A stretch of DNA of 64,000 nucleotides from Streptomyces sp. WZ-12. Lineage in GTDB: Bacteria; Actinomycetota; Actinomycetes; Streptomycetales; Streptomycetaceae. This document shows, piece after piece, positions 33,945-42,022 of this stretch. Made by a program: the position numbers and the translations under genes. Position 1 is the stretch's first letter, and each line of letters begins with the position of its first letter. The stretch spans positions 3,348,001 through 3,412,000 of the forward strand of contig NZ_CP118574.1 of assembly GCF_028898845.1 (NCBI RefSeq). Direction: 5' to 3'. Under the pieces are notes generated by a model that did no database searches, was not told where the DNA came from, and saw only the letters and a list, made by a program, of their open reading frames with translations.

Positions 33945-36900
33945 GTGATACGAGATCAAGAAGAGACGGCCGAGCAGCAGGGTGCGGCGCCTCCACGGGA
34001 GGCGGGCGCCCCTGATGCGCTGGCCGTCGGCGACACCGGCACCACCCCGGAACCGACCGCAGGGACCGCGCAGCCGCAGGGGCCGCGGGCGGCGACCCCG
34101 GGGACGCAGCAACGAGAGCCGGCGACGGCTCCCGCTACCGAAAAGGCGAGCACGATCGAGAAGGCCGAACGACCCGAGGCGTCCGCGAGGCCAGGACGGC
34201 CCACGGCGCCCGAGCCACCCGAGCGGCACGAGCCCGACCGGCGGACGGAGGAGGAGGGCCAGGGCGCTGCGCAGCCGGACGAGCGGTCCGAGCACCACAA
34301 GGCCGCGGACGACACCCCCCGGGGCGGGCCACCGCCCCGTACGGGCGCGCACCGTGCCGAGGGCGGCCCCGAGGACAGCGGCGAGTTCCACGTCGACCGG
34401 CTCGCGGTGGACGAGCCGCTGCTGCCCGCCCGGGTGCACCGCCCCGCCGACCTGCTCCGGCTGCTGCTTGGCATCGCCGGGATCGCGCTGGTGCTGGCGC
34501 TGGCGACGTTCGCGCACGGCACCACCCAGGGCTTGAAGAACGACATCGGGCAGGGCGCCGGAGCGGCGCCGCCGCTGCTGATCAACCTCGCGGGGCTGGC
34601 CTCCAGCGTCCTGGTTCTGATCGTGCCGGTGGCCTACGCCGTGGAGCGCCTGATCAAGCGGGACGGGCTGCGGATCGCGGACGGCGTGCTGGCCGCCGTA
34701 CTGGCGCACGGGGTGTCGCTCGCCACCGACCTGTGGGTGGCCGAGGCCGCCCCCGCCTCGATCCGCAGCGCGCTCACCCAGCCGCTGGCCAACGGGTCGC
34801 TCTCCGCGCCGGTGCACAGCTATCTGGCGCCGGTGATCGCCTATATGACGGCGGTGGGGATGTCCCGGCGGCCCCGTTGGCGGGTGGCGATGTGGTGCGT
34901 CCTGCTGCTGGACGCGTTCGCGGTGCTCATCGGGCGGTACACCACCCCGTTCGCGATCGTGGTCACCATCCTCATCGGCTGGACCGTCGCGTTCGGCACC
35001 CTCTACGCCGTCGGCTCCCCCAACGTCCGCCCCACGGGCCAGAACCTCCTGGCCGGTCTGCGGCGGGTCGGCTTCCGGCCGGTCAGCGCGATGCGCGCGG
35101 AGGACGGCAGCCCCGACCACGCTGACCGGGGCCGGCGCTACCTCGTCGCCCTGGAGGACGGCGCACCGATCGACGTCACCGTCGTGGACCGCGAGCAGCA
35201 GGCGCAGGGCTTCTTCTACCGGGTGTGGCGGCGGCTGTCGCTGCGCGGGATCAACCAGCGCCGCAGCCTCCAGTCGCTGCGCCAGGCACTGGAGCAGGAG
35301 GCGCTGCTGGCGTACGCGGCGATCGCGGCCGGGGCCCAGGCGCCCAAGCTGATCGCCACCTCCGAGCTGGGCCCGGACGCGGTGATGCTGGTCTACGAGC
35401 ACATCGAGGGCCGCCGCTTCGACCAGCTCGCGGACGAGGAGATCACCGACGAGCTGATGCACAGCGCCTGGCGCCAGGTGGCCGCGCTCCAGTCGCGGCG
35501 GATCGCGCACCGGCGGCTGGTCGGGGACGCCCTGCTGGTGGATCGTTCCGGCAGCATCGTGCTCACCGACCTGCGCGGCGGCGAGATCGCCGCCGGTGAT
35601 CTGGTGCTGCGGATGGACATCGCCCAACTGCTGGCCACCTGCGGACTGCGGGTCGGCGCCGAGCGGGCGGTCGCCGCGGCCGTCGAGGTGCTCGGCCCGG
35701 ACGCGGTGGCCGACAGCCTGCCGCTGCTCCAGCCGATCGCGCTCAGCCGCACCACCCGTGCCACGCTGCGCCAACGGGCCCGGGAGCGGGCCCAACGGGA
35801 GCGGGAGGCGGTGCTGGCCGCCTCGCAGGCCGCGAAGGAGGCCCGGGAGGCCCACGCCGCCGAGGCCCCCAAGGACCGCAAGGCGCTGCGGGCCGAGCGG
35901 AACGCGGAGAAGAACGCCGAGAAGCGGGCCCTGGAGGAGGCGTCGGAGGAGGTCAGGGAGGAGGACCTGCTGGCCCAGATCCGCCGCCAGGTGCTGCTGA
36001 TCCGACCGACCGCGGTCATCGAGCCGGCGAAGCTGGAGCGGCTCAGCCCGCGCATCCTGATCAGCTGGATCGCCGGCGCGTTCGCGGCCTATCTGCTGTT
36101 GTCCCAGCTGAGCAACTTCGACCTGAACGACGTGATCAGCAAGGCCCGGTGGGTGTGGGTCGTGGTCGCGATGGTCTTCTCGGCGCTGACCTACCCCGCG
36201 GCCGCGATGAGCCTGTTGGGGTTCGTCACGGAGAAGGTGCCGTTCGTCAAGACGGTCATCGCGCAGATCGCCGGCAACTTCGTGAAGCTGGTGGCGCCCG
36301 CGGCGATCGGCGGCGTGGCGCTGAACACCCGCTTCCTCCAACGGGCCGGGGTGCGCCCCGGGTTGGCGGTGGCCAGCGTCGGCGCGTCCCAACTGTTCGG
36401 GCTGGGCAGCCACATCATGCTGCTGCTGGCGTTCGGCTATCTGACCGGCACCGAGCAGACCCAGGACATCTCGCCGTCCCGTACGGTCATCGCCGGCCTG
36501 CTGACGGTCGCCGTGCTGGTGCTGATCGTGACGGCCGTGCCGGTGCTGCGGAAGTTCGTGGTCACGCGGGTGCGGTCGCTGTTCGCCGGTGTGGTGCCGC
36601 GGATGCTGGACATCCTCCAGCGACCGCGGAAGCTGGTCACCGGCATCGGCGGGATGCTGCTGCTGACAGCGGCGAACGTGATGTGCCTGGACGCCTCGAT
36701 CCGGGCGTTCGGCGGCGATCAGCTCAGCTACGCGACCATCGCGGTCGCCTTCCTCGCCGGCAACGCGCTGGGCTCGGCGGCCCCGACACCGGGCGGTGTG
36801 GGCGCCGTCGAGGGTGCGCTGTGGGGCGCGCTGACGTTCTCGGGACTGGCCGCCGACACGGCCCTGCCCGCGGTGCTGCTGTTCCGCCTGATGACGTTCT

Positions 36901-36962
36901 GGCTCCCGGTGCTGCCGGGGTGGATCGCCTTCACCTTCCTGTCCCGCCGGGGCGAGATCTGA
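33945..36962 (+). CDS. Kinase-like domain fused to LPG-synthase/flippase-type membrane domain
   Basis: A 1005-residue membrane protein. Residues 1-165 are disordered and charged. A first set of about six membrane helices follows (LLRLLLGIAGIALVLALATF onward). A cytoplasmic region resembles an atypical kinase: Glu in EQEALLAYAAIAAGAQAP, hinge VMLVYEHIEGRRF, catalytic-loop-like AHRRLVGDALLVD, and LTDLRGGE in place of DFG. A Lys/Glu/Ala coiled region leads to a C-terminal domain of about seven helices like the UPF0104/lysylphosphatidylglycerol synthase membrane region (APAAIGGVALNTRFLQRAG, TPGGVGAVEGALWG). No aminoacyl-transfer domain is present. A lipid-linked transport or flipping role is inferred. 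GGTGA precedes the GTG start. Confidence 0.82.
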   Translation: MIRDQEETAEQQGAAPPREAGAPDALAVGDTGTTPEPTAGTAQPQGPRAATPGTQQREPATAPATEKASTIEKAERPEASARPGRPTAPEPPERHEPDRRTEEEGQGAAQPDERSEHHKAADDTPRGGPPPRTGAHRAEGGPEDSGEFHVDRLAVDEPLLPARVHRPADLLRLLLGIAGIALVLALATFAHGTTQGLKNDIGQGAGAAPPLLINLAGLASSVLVLIVPVAYAVERLIKRDGLRIADGVLAAVLAHGVSLATDLWVAEAAPASIRSALTQPLANGSLSAPVHSYLAPVIAYMTAVGMSRRPRWRVAMWCVLLLDAFAVLIGRYTTPFAIVVTILIGWTVAFGTLYAVGSPNVRPTGQNLLAGLRRVGFRPVSAMRAEDGSPDHADRGRRYLVALEDGAPIDVTVVDREQQAQGFFYRVWRRLSLRGINQRRSLQSLRQALEQEALLAYAAIAAGAQAPKLIATSELGPDAVMLVYEHIEGRRFDQLADEEITDELMHSAWRQVAALQSRRIAHRRLVGDALLVDRSGSIVLTDLRGGEIAAGDLVLRMDIAQLLATCGLRVGAERAVAAAVEVLGPDAVADSLPLLQPIALSRTTRATLRQRARERAQREREAVLAASQAAKEAREAHAAEAPKDRKALRAERNAEKNAEKRALEEASEEVREEDLLAQIRRQVLLIRPTAVIEPAKLERLSPRILISWIAGAFAAYLLLSQLSNFDLNDVISKARWVWVVVAMVFSALTYPAAAMSLLGFVTEKVPFVKTVIAQIAGNFVKLVAPAAIGGVALNTRFLQRAGVRPGLAVASVGASQLFGLGSHIMLLLAFGYLTGTEQTQDISPSRTVIAGLLTVAVLVLIVTAVPVLRKFVVTRVRSLFAGVVPRMLDILQRPRKLVTGIGGMLLLTAANVMCLDASIRAFGGDQLSYATIAVAFLAGNALGSAAPTPGGVGAVEGALWGALTFSGLAADTALPAVLLFRLMTFWLPVLPGWIAFTFLSRRGEI

Positions 36963-36999
36963 GCGACGGAGCCGGGAATTCCGCCCCGCGGACACACCG

Positions 37000-37034
37000 A
37001 AGGCGCCGGTCCGTACCGAACGGACCGGCGCCTT
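37000..37034. terminator. Convergent terminator before moeZ
   Basis: A 15-bp perfect stem (AAGGCGCCGGTCCGT and its complement) with a five-base loop between the convergent membrane-protein gene and moeZ. Confidence 0.8.
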
Positions 37035-37058
37035 GCGCGCGGGGGGTGGAGCGGCGGA

Positions 37059-38237
37059 TCAGTAGACCGGCTTCTCCGGTTCGACGGTGTTGACCCAGCC
37101 GATGACGCCGCCGCCGACGTGCACCGCGTCGGCGAAGCCCGCGGACTTCAGGACCGCGAGGACCTCGGCGGAGCGGACGCCGGTCTTGCAGTGCAGGACG
37201 ATCTTCTTGTCCTGCGGGAGGTCCTGGAGGGCGGTGCCCATCAGGAACTCGTTCTTCGGGATCAGCCGCGCGCCGGGGATCGAGACGATCTCGTACTCGT
37301 TGGGCTCCCGGACGTCGATGATGTCGATCTTCTCGTCGTTGTCGATCCACTCCTTGAGCTGCTGCGGAGTGATCGTGGAACCGGCCGCCGCCTGCTGGGC
37401 CTCCTCGGAGACCACGCCGCAGAACGCCTCGTAGTCGATCAGCTCGGTGACGGTCGGATTCTCGCCGCAGACCGCGCAGTTGGGGTCCTTGCGGACCTTG
37501 ACCTGGCGGTACGTCATCTCCAGCGCGTCGTAGATCATCAGCCGGCCGACCAGCGGGTCGCCGATGCCGGCGAGCAGCTTGATGGCCTCGTTGACCTGGA
37601 TCGAGCCGATGGAGGCGCAGAGCACGCCGAGCACGCCGCCCTCGGCGCAGGACGGCACCATGCCGGGCGGCGGGGGCTCCGGGTACAGGCAGCGGTAGCA
37701 GGGGCCGTGCTCGGACCAGAACACCGACGCCTGGCCGTCGAAGCGGTAGATGGAACCCCAGACGTACGGCTTGTTCAGCAGCACGCAGGCGTCGTTGACG
37801 AGATAGCGGGTGGCGAAGTTGTCCGTGCCGTCGACGATCAGGTCGTACTGGGCGAAGAGCTCCATGACGTTGCTGGAGTCGAGGCGCTCTTCGTGGAGGT
37901 TGACCGTGACGTACGGGTTGATGCCGAGGACCGTGTCCTTGGCGGAGGCGGCCTTGGAGCGGCCGATGTCCGCCTGGCTGTGGATGATCTGGCGCTGCAG
38001 GTTCGACTCGTCGACCTCGTCGAACTCGACGATGCCCAGGGTGCCGACGCCGGCCGCGGCCAGGTACATCAGCGCGGGCGAGCCCAGGCCGCCGGCGCCG
38101 ACGCACAGCACCTTGGCGTTCTTCAGCCGCTTCTGCCCGTCCATCCCGACGTCGGGGATGATCAGGTGGCGGGAGTACCTGCGGACCTCGTCGACGGTGA
38201 GCTCCGGAGCGGGCTCGACCAGGGGTGGCAGCGACAC
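37059..38237 (-). CDS. moeZ: MoeZ adenylyltransferase/sulfurtransferase
   Basis: A 392-residue MoeB-rhodanese fusion. The E1-like half has GAGGLGSPALMYL, the Arg finger motif NLQRQIIH, and two zinc CxxC pairs (CYRC and CAVC). The rhodanese half has the persulfide Cys in LHCKTGVRSAEVL and ends EPEKPVY. MoeZ adenylates and thiocarboxylates small sulfur carriers such as MoaD, ThiS and CysO-like proteins, serving Moco, thiamin, cysteine and thio-natural-product synthesis. The GTG at 38237 has GGAG five bases upstream. A SigR-type promoter upstream fits thiol-stress induction. Confidence 0.97.
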   Translation of the reverse strand: MSLPPLVEPAPELTVDEVRRYSRHLIIPDVGMDGQKRLKNAKVLCVGAGGLGSPALMYLAAAGVGTLGIVEFDEVDESNLQRQIIHSQADIGRSKAASAKDTVLGINPYVTVNLHEERLDSSNVMELFAQYDLIVDGTDNFATRYLVNDACVLLNKPYVWGSIYRFDGQASVFWSEHGPCYRCLYPEPPPPGMVPSCAEGGVLGVLCASIGSIQVNEAIKLLAGIGDPLVGRLMIYDALEMTYRQVKVRKDPNCAVCGENPTVTELIDYEAFCGVVSEEAQQAAAGSTITPQQLKEWIDNDEKIDIIDVREPNEYEIVSIPGARLIPKNEFLMGTALQDLPQDKKIVLHCKTGVRSAEVLAVLKSAGFADAVHVGGGVIGWVNTVEPEKPVY

Positions 38238-38315
38238 GGGGACTCCGTTGGTCGGTCTCGATGGGGCTCCTCCGCCCCGGCCGGAACCGGGGACGGCGGA
38301 GTTGACTCTTCCCGT

Positions 38316-38341
38316 AACACTGCCACGCCCTTCTTCATTCC
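38316..38341 (-). promoter_or_regulatory. SigR-type promoter for moeZ
   Basis: On the minus strand GGAAT (38341-38337), 18 bases, GTT (38318-38316). It matches the SigR consensus except for the first G of GGGAAT. It overlaps the stop codon of the upstream spherulin-4-like gene, so moeZ can be expressed independently of that operon. Confidence 0.7.
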
Positions 38342-39216
38342 GAGACACCTGGTCCGATGCGCGAGACAAAGGTGTCCCAGTAGCCGGGCAGCGACTCCCA
38401 GGCGACGGCCGCGGCGTCCGCCGCGCCAGCGGCCCGGCGGTCGGTGAAGTACACAGTGCCGGCACCCTGCCAGCGGGCGATCCGCAACGCCTCGTCCAGG
38501 TGCGTGCGCGGGACGCCGTGGACGAGGTGGCAGAAGCGGTCCGGCGGGTAGTCCGCGGTCCACTCGGCCACCTGTGACCAGCGGTAGTCCGTCCAGGAGC
38601 CGGCGAAGGTGACCAACTGGTCGGCGGATTCGGCGTACCCGGGGTGCGGGTGGGCGCCGTGCGAGAAGACCAGGTAGCCGTCGTCCCCCAGGGCCCGCAG
38701 GGCGCCGGCCAGCCGCCGGGTGGCGGGCAGCAGCGTCCGGTCGGTGGGACAGCGGTCCAGCCAGAAGCCGTCGACCTTGTACCACTCGCGGTAGCGGTGG
38801 GCGTCGGCGATCAGCTCGGCGAACGGGCGGGCGCCGCGCCCGAGGTCCAGATGTCCCAACAGGCGGACACCCGCCCTCCCGCCACCCGACCACCACCCCT
38901 CACCGACACGCTGCGCGCGGCCGCCCGCCTCGCGGAGGCGGGCGGCGGCCGGGAGGCAGTGCGGGTCGGGGCGGCTGCCGGGCCCGTTGCAGACGTTGAG
39001 CACCGCCCAGTGCACCGGCGTCACCCGCCGGTAGCCGGGACCGGCGCCCACCCCGTCGGGCTCCGGGGGCAGCACGAACCCGCGGGCGGCGCGCAGCAGT
39101 TCCGCCCACTCGGCGGGGGCCAGCAGGGGGTGCGCGAAGCCCGGCACCCCCACCCCGAGCGGCCCGAACCCGGTGGGGGCGCGGGCGCTGTCCACGGGAG
39201 CGCTCAGATGCGACAC
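38335..39216 (-). CDS. Spherulin-4/GH135-like protein
   Basis: A 293-residue protein of the spherulation-specific family 4, related to GH135 glycosidases such as fungal Sph3, which cut galactosamine-containing polymers. Family marks are LNVCNGPGSRPD, VRLLGHLDLGRGARP, REWYKVDGFWLD and FAGSWTDYRW. The usual Asp-Glu pair after WL reads Asp-Arg, so catalysis is doubtful or altered. No signal peptide is visible, unlike secreted Sph3 or PelA. GTG at 39216 has GGAGG four bases upstream and overlaps the epimerase stop by 13 bases, making it the last gene of a coupled operon. Confidence 0.85.
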   Translation of the reverse strand: MSHLSAPVDSARAPTGFGPLGVGVPGFAHPLLAPAEWAELLRAARGFVLPPEPDGVGAGPGYRRVTPVHWAVLNVCNGPGSRPDPHCLPAAARLREAGGRAQRVGEGWWSGGGRAGVRLLGHLDLGRGARPFAELIADAHRYREWYKVDGFWLDRCPTDRTLLPATRRLAGALRALGDDGYLVFSHGAHPHPGYAESADQLVTFAGSWTDYRWSQVAEWTADYPPDRFCHLVHGVPRTHLDEALRIARWQGAGTVYFTDRRAAGAADAAAVAWESLPGYWDTFVSRIGPGVSE

Positions 39217-40163
39217 GCGGCCTCCATCCAGATGTCGGCGAGGGACTCCTCCAGGCCGATCCGCGGGCGCCAGCCGAGCCGGTCGCGGGCGGTGCGCACA
39301 TCGGCCTGCTGCCAGGTGCCGCAGCCGTCCGGGTACGGGTAGGCGGTGGGCTGCCCGCCCGCCGGGTGCCCCTCGGAGGCGGGGGCCGGGATCACCAACC
39401 GGGCCGGCGGGGAGTCGAGTTCGTGCAGCGAGCCGCCGAACCCGGCGACCCGGGCGAGCACCGCGGCCGCCTCCCGCAGCCGCACCGCCCGCCCCGTCCC
39501 GATGTTGACCACGCCCTGCGCGGCGGAGAGCGAGGCCGCGTGCACCGCCCGGGCGACGTCCCGGACGTCGACGAAGTCCCGTTGGACGCCCAGGCCGCCC
39601 AACTTCAGCTCGGTGTCGCCGGATTGCATGGCGCGGCGCATCGCCTCGGCGAGCCGGCCCAGCGGGGAGCCGGCCGGGGTGCCGGGGCCGACCGGCGAGA
39701 AGACCCGCAGCACCACGGCGTCCAGCCCGGAGCCCAGGACCAGCTCGGTGGCGGCCAACTTGCTGACGCCGTAGGGGCCTCCGGGGCGCGGCACCGCGTC
39801 CTCGGCGGTGGACGAGCCGGGCTGCGAGGGCCCGTACTCGGAGGCGCAGCCCAGGTGGACCAGGCGCGCGCCGCAGCCGCTGCGGCGCAGCGACTCGCAG
39901 ATGGTGGCGACCGCGACGGTGTTGTGCCGGGTCAGCTCCCGGGCGCCGCCGCGGGTGGTGCCCGCGCAGTTGACGACGACGCCGGGGTGGACCGCGTCGA
40001 GGAAGCGGGTGAGCGCCCCGGGGCTGCCGGTGGCGAGGTCGAAGCGGACGTCGGCGTCGTCCCCCCGACCGAGTGCGGTGAGTTGGACGGCGGGGTCGGC
40101 GAGCAGGCGGTCGGCGACATAGCGGCCGAGGTAGCCGTTGGCGCCGATGAGCAGCACCCTCAT
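39204..40163 (-). CDS. NAD-dependent sugar epimerase/dehydratase
   Basis: A 319-residue extended SDR. Residues 1-20 hold the NAD motif GANGYLG, the catalytic YGVSK lies near residue 130, and GSGLDAVVLRVFSPVGPG and RDFVDVRDVARA are typical of nucleotide-sugar epimerases. The exact sugar cannot be read. In this operon, next to a PelF-like glycosyltransferase, a UDP-hexosamine 4-epimerase or related activity is plausible. The ATG at 40163 has GGGGGGACG upstream and overlaps the stop of a tiny upstream ORF as ATGA. Confidence 0.9.
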   Translation of the reverse strand: MRVLLIGANGYLGRYVADRLLADPAVQLTALGRGDDADVRFDLATGSPGALTRFLDAVHPGVVVNCAGTTRGGARELTRHNTVAVATICESLRRSGCGARLVHLGCASEYGPSQPGSSTAEDAVPRPGGPYGVSKLAATELVLGSGLDAVVLRVFSPVGPGTPAGSPLGRLAEAMRRAMQSGDTELKLGGLGVQRDFVDVRDVARAVHAASLSAAQGVVNIGTGRAVRLREAAAVLARVAGFGGSLHELDSPPARLVIPAPASEGHPAGGQPTAYPYPDGCGTWQQADVRTARDRLGWRPRIGLEESLADIWMEAACRI

Positions 40164-40210
40164 CGTGCGTCCCCCCTGCGCGCGTGCCGTGTGGTCGGGT
40201 GGACGTTCAT
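40160..40210 (-). CDS. Short coupled ORF upstream of the epimerase
   Basis: A 16-codon ORF (MNVHPTTRHARRGDAR) with a near-perfect AGGAGGAG seven bases before its ATG. Its stop overlaps the epimerase ATG (ATGA). The same frame is open upstream to an ATG at 40417 that itself overlaps the preceding gene's stop, giving an 85-residue Pro/Arg-rich reading. Either way it keeps ribosomes moving between genes. The 16-codon version is favoured by its ribosome site. Confidence 0.45.
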   Translation of the reverse strand: MNVHPTTRHARRGDAR

Positions 40211-40413
40211 GTGTCGACTCCTCCTGCGGATCGAGGGAAGCGGGTGGGTTCCGCCGGTTCCGGCCGCGGCTTCGGCGCCCGCCCCTGGGGGCGGGGGCCA
40301 GGTGGGGGGTGCGGTCCGCGGCGCGGGGGCCGGGGGGTGCGGAGCGGCGGCACCGAAGCGCCGCGCCGCGGGGTGTGTGGGGCACGGGGGCCCGGACGGG
40401 CGGGTGGGACGGG

Positions 40414-41793
40414 TCATGGCCGGTGTCCCTCCGCCGCGTCGGTGAGGGGGGCGGCCCCACGCCGGTCGGGCACGGGGGACGTCAAGGGGCCGCGCGCAGC
40501 CCGTCGTTGCGGCGGTTGGAGCCTCCCCTGCGCAGGTGGGCGCCCCCTGCTCGAACGAAGCCGAGAGCTTGGGGGAGGAGTCGAGAGCTTGGGGAAGGGC
40601 GGGTGGGCGCAGGCGCCGGTGAGCGCCCGCAGTCCGTGCACCAGGAGGGCCAGGGCCGCGGGCGCGCAGGCCAGCGCCGGGACCGCGGCCGGGCCGGCGG
40701 CGGTGACCAGGGCCGTCACCGGGGCGCCGAGCGGGGCGAGTTCGGGGAGCCGGGCGGCGAGGGCCAGGCCCAGGGCCGTGGCTTCGAGGGCGGCGGCGAG
40801 GCCGGTGCCGGCCGCCGCGGCGACCGGGAAGCCGTGCACGGTGAGCAGCCGGGCGAGGAAGAGCAGCACCGCCAGCGCGGTCGCCGCCGGGACGGCGCAC
40901 CGGCCGCCGGGGCTCCCGTCGGCGCCGAGGAGCAGCGCGGCGCCGACGGCCAGCGCGCCCGCGACGGCCAGGAAGAGCAGGGTGACACCGAGCAGCAACG
41001 GCCGGACCCGCGCGGCGAGTTCGCAGAGCGCGCGGCTGGCGGCCAGGCCGCGCCGGGCGCGCCGGGCGAAGGCGGCGGCGCAGGCGGCGGCCGGGGCGAC
41101 GGCGCAGACCAGCGCGACGGCGGTCGCGACGGCCGCCCGGGGGTGCGGGCCCGGCACATCGGGCCCGCCGGACAGCGCCTGGGTCAGCAGCCAGTCGCCG
41201 TAGACCGCGTACCCCAGGGTCCAGGCGGTGCACAGCGCGGCCGTACGGGAGCCGGGGCCACGGCGGGGGCGCAGCGGCCCGTTGCGCAGCGCCAGCCGCA
41301 GCGCGAGCAGGGTGAGCAGCAGCCCGGCCGCGTCAACGGCCGCCCTGGCGTGCGGCGTTGTGGGCGCGACGGAGGCGTGCGCGGCGAGCGTGGCCAGGCC
41401 GACCGCGCCGGGCAGCAGTTGCACCGCGCCGCGGGCGAAACGGGGGCCGGGGGCGGGGGCCGCGGTCCCGACGGCCGGGCCGGGGTCGTCCGCCGGTGCG
41501 TCCCGGGGTTCGTCCGGCGGCCCGGCCGGTTCCTCCGGCTCCGGCGTATCGGCGCGCGGGACCCGGGCGTAGAGCTCCTCGGCCAGCGAGAAGACATCAC
41601 GGTGCCGGAAGCGGGCCGCGGTGCGGTCGGTGACGCCGTGCGCCTCCAGCCCGGCGGCGATCTCCAGGGGGTCAACGGCCCGTTCGCACAAGGCGCGATG
41701 ACGGTGCATCAGGATCTTGACCGGGTCGGCGGGGCCGAACCGGGGTGCCGGCCGCGCGGGCCGGACCGCGGTGTCGCTCTCGGGTGCGGTCAT
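40414..41793 (-). CDS. Polytopic membrane protein of the glycan operon
   Basis: A 459-residue protein. The N-terminal 80 residues are a soluble helical segment (PVKILMHRHRALCERAVDPL and TDRTAARFRHRDVFSLAEEL), then a Pro/acidic linker, then roughly ten to twelve hydrophobic helices rich in Ala and Leu. The tail after about residue 400 is Pro/Arg-rich. By position and topology it could be the exporter or PelG/Wzx-like partner of the glycosyltransferase, but I cannot align family motifs. ATG at 41793 overlaps the upstream small gene's stop (ATGA). Confidence 0.75.
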   Translation of the reverse strand: MTAPESDTAVRPARPAPRFGPADPVKILMHRHRALCERAVDPLEIAAGLEAHGVTDRTAARFRHRDVFSLAEELYARVPRADTPEPEEPAGPPDEPRDAPADDPGPAVGTAAPAPGPRFARGAVQLLPGAVGLATLAAHASVAPTTPHARAAVDAAGLLLTLLALRLALRNGPLRPRRGPGSRTAALCTAWTLGYAVYGDWLLTQALSGGPDVPGPHPRAAVATAVALVCAVAPAAACAAAFARRARRGLAASRALCELAARVRPLLLGVTLLFLAVAGALAVGAALLLGADGSPGGRCAVPAATALAVLLFLARLLTVHGFPVAAAAGTGLAAALEATALGLALAARLPELAPLGAPVTALVTAAGPAAVPALACAPAALALLVHGLRALTGACAHPPFPKLSTPPPSSRLRSSRGRPPAQGRLQPPQRRAARGPLTSPVPDRRGAAPLTDAAEGHRP

Positions 41794-42005
41794 GCGCCGG
41801 TTCCCCTCCCCCGCTGCCGGGCATAGGGGTCGGGGCCGCGCCCACCGGGGACGGGCAGCCCGCGGCCGGTACCCGGGCGGTCGGGCCGCCGGGCGCCGCC
41901 CGGGCTCCCCCAACTCCCCTCGTGCGCCACGTCCGCCATCCCCGTCACCAGGGCCGCGCCCACCACGCCCATCGCGCAGAGCACATCCAGCACCACTGTC
42001 ACCAT
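41790..42005 (-). CDS. Small membrane protein of the glycan operon
   Basis: A 71-residue protein with one N-terminal hydrophobic helix (VVLDVLCAMGVVGAALVTGM) and a Gly/Pro/Arg-rich tail. GGGAGA four bases before the ATG is a good ribosome site. It starts 17 bases after the glycosyltransferase stop, and its own stop overlaps the next gene's ATG, so it is embedded in a translationally coupled series. Function unknown; perhaps an accessory subunit of the membrane complex. Confidence 0.65.
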   Translation of the reverse strand: MVTVVLDVLCAMGVVGAALVTGMADVAHEGSWGSPGGARRPDRPGTGRGLPVPGGRGPDPYARQRGRGTGA

Positions 42006-42022
42006 TACCGTCTCCCTCACCC

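Noticed and set aside
40184..41203. Plus-strand frames over the glycan-operon membrane protein
   Set aside because: No ribosome site and Arg/Ala/Gly shadow composition; the minus-strand frame has helices and an ATGA overlap with its neighbours.
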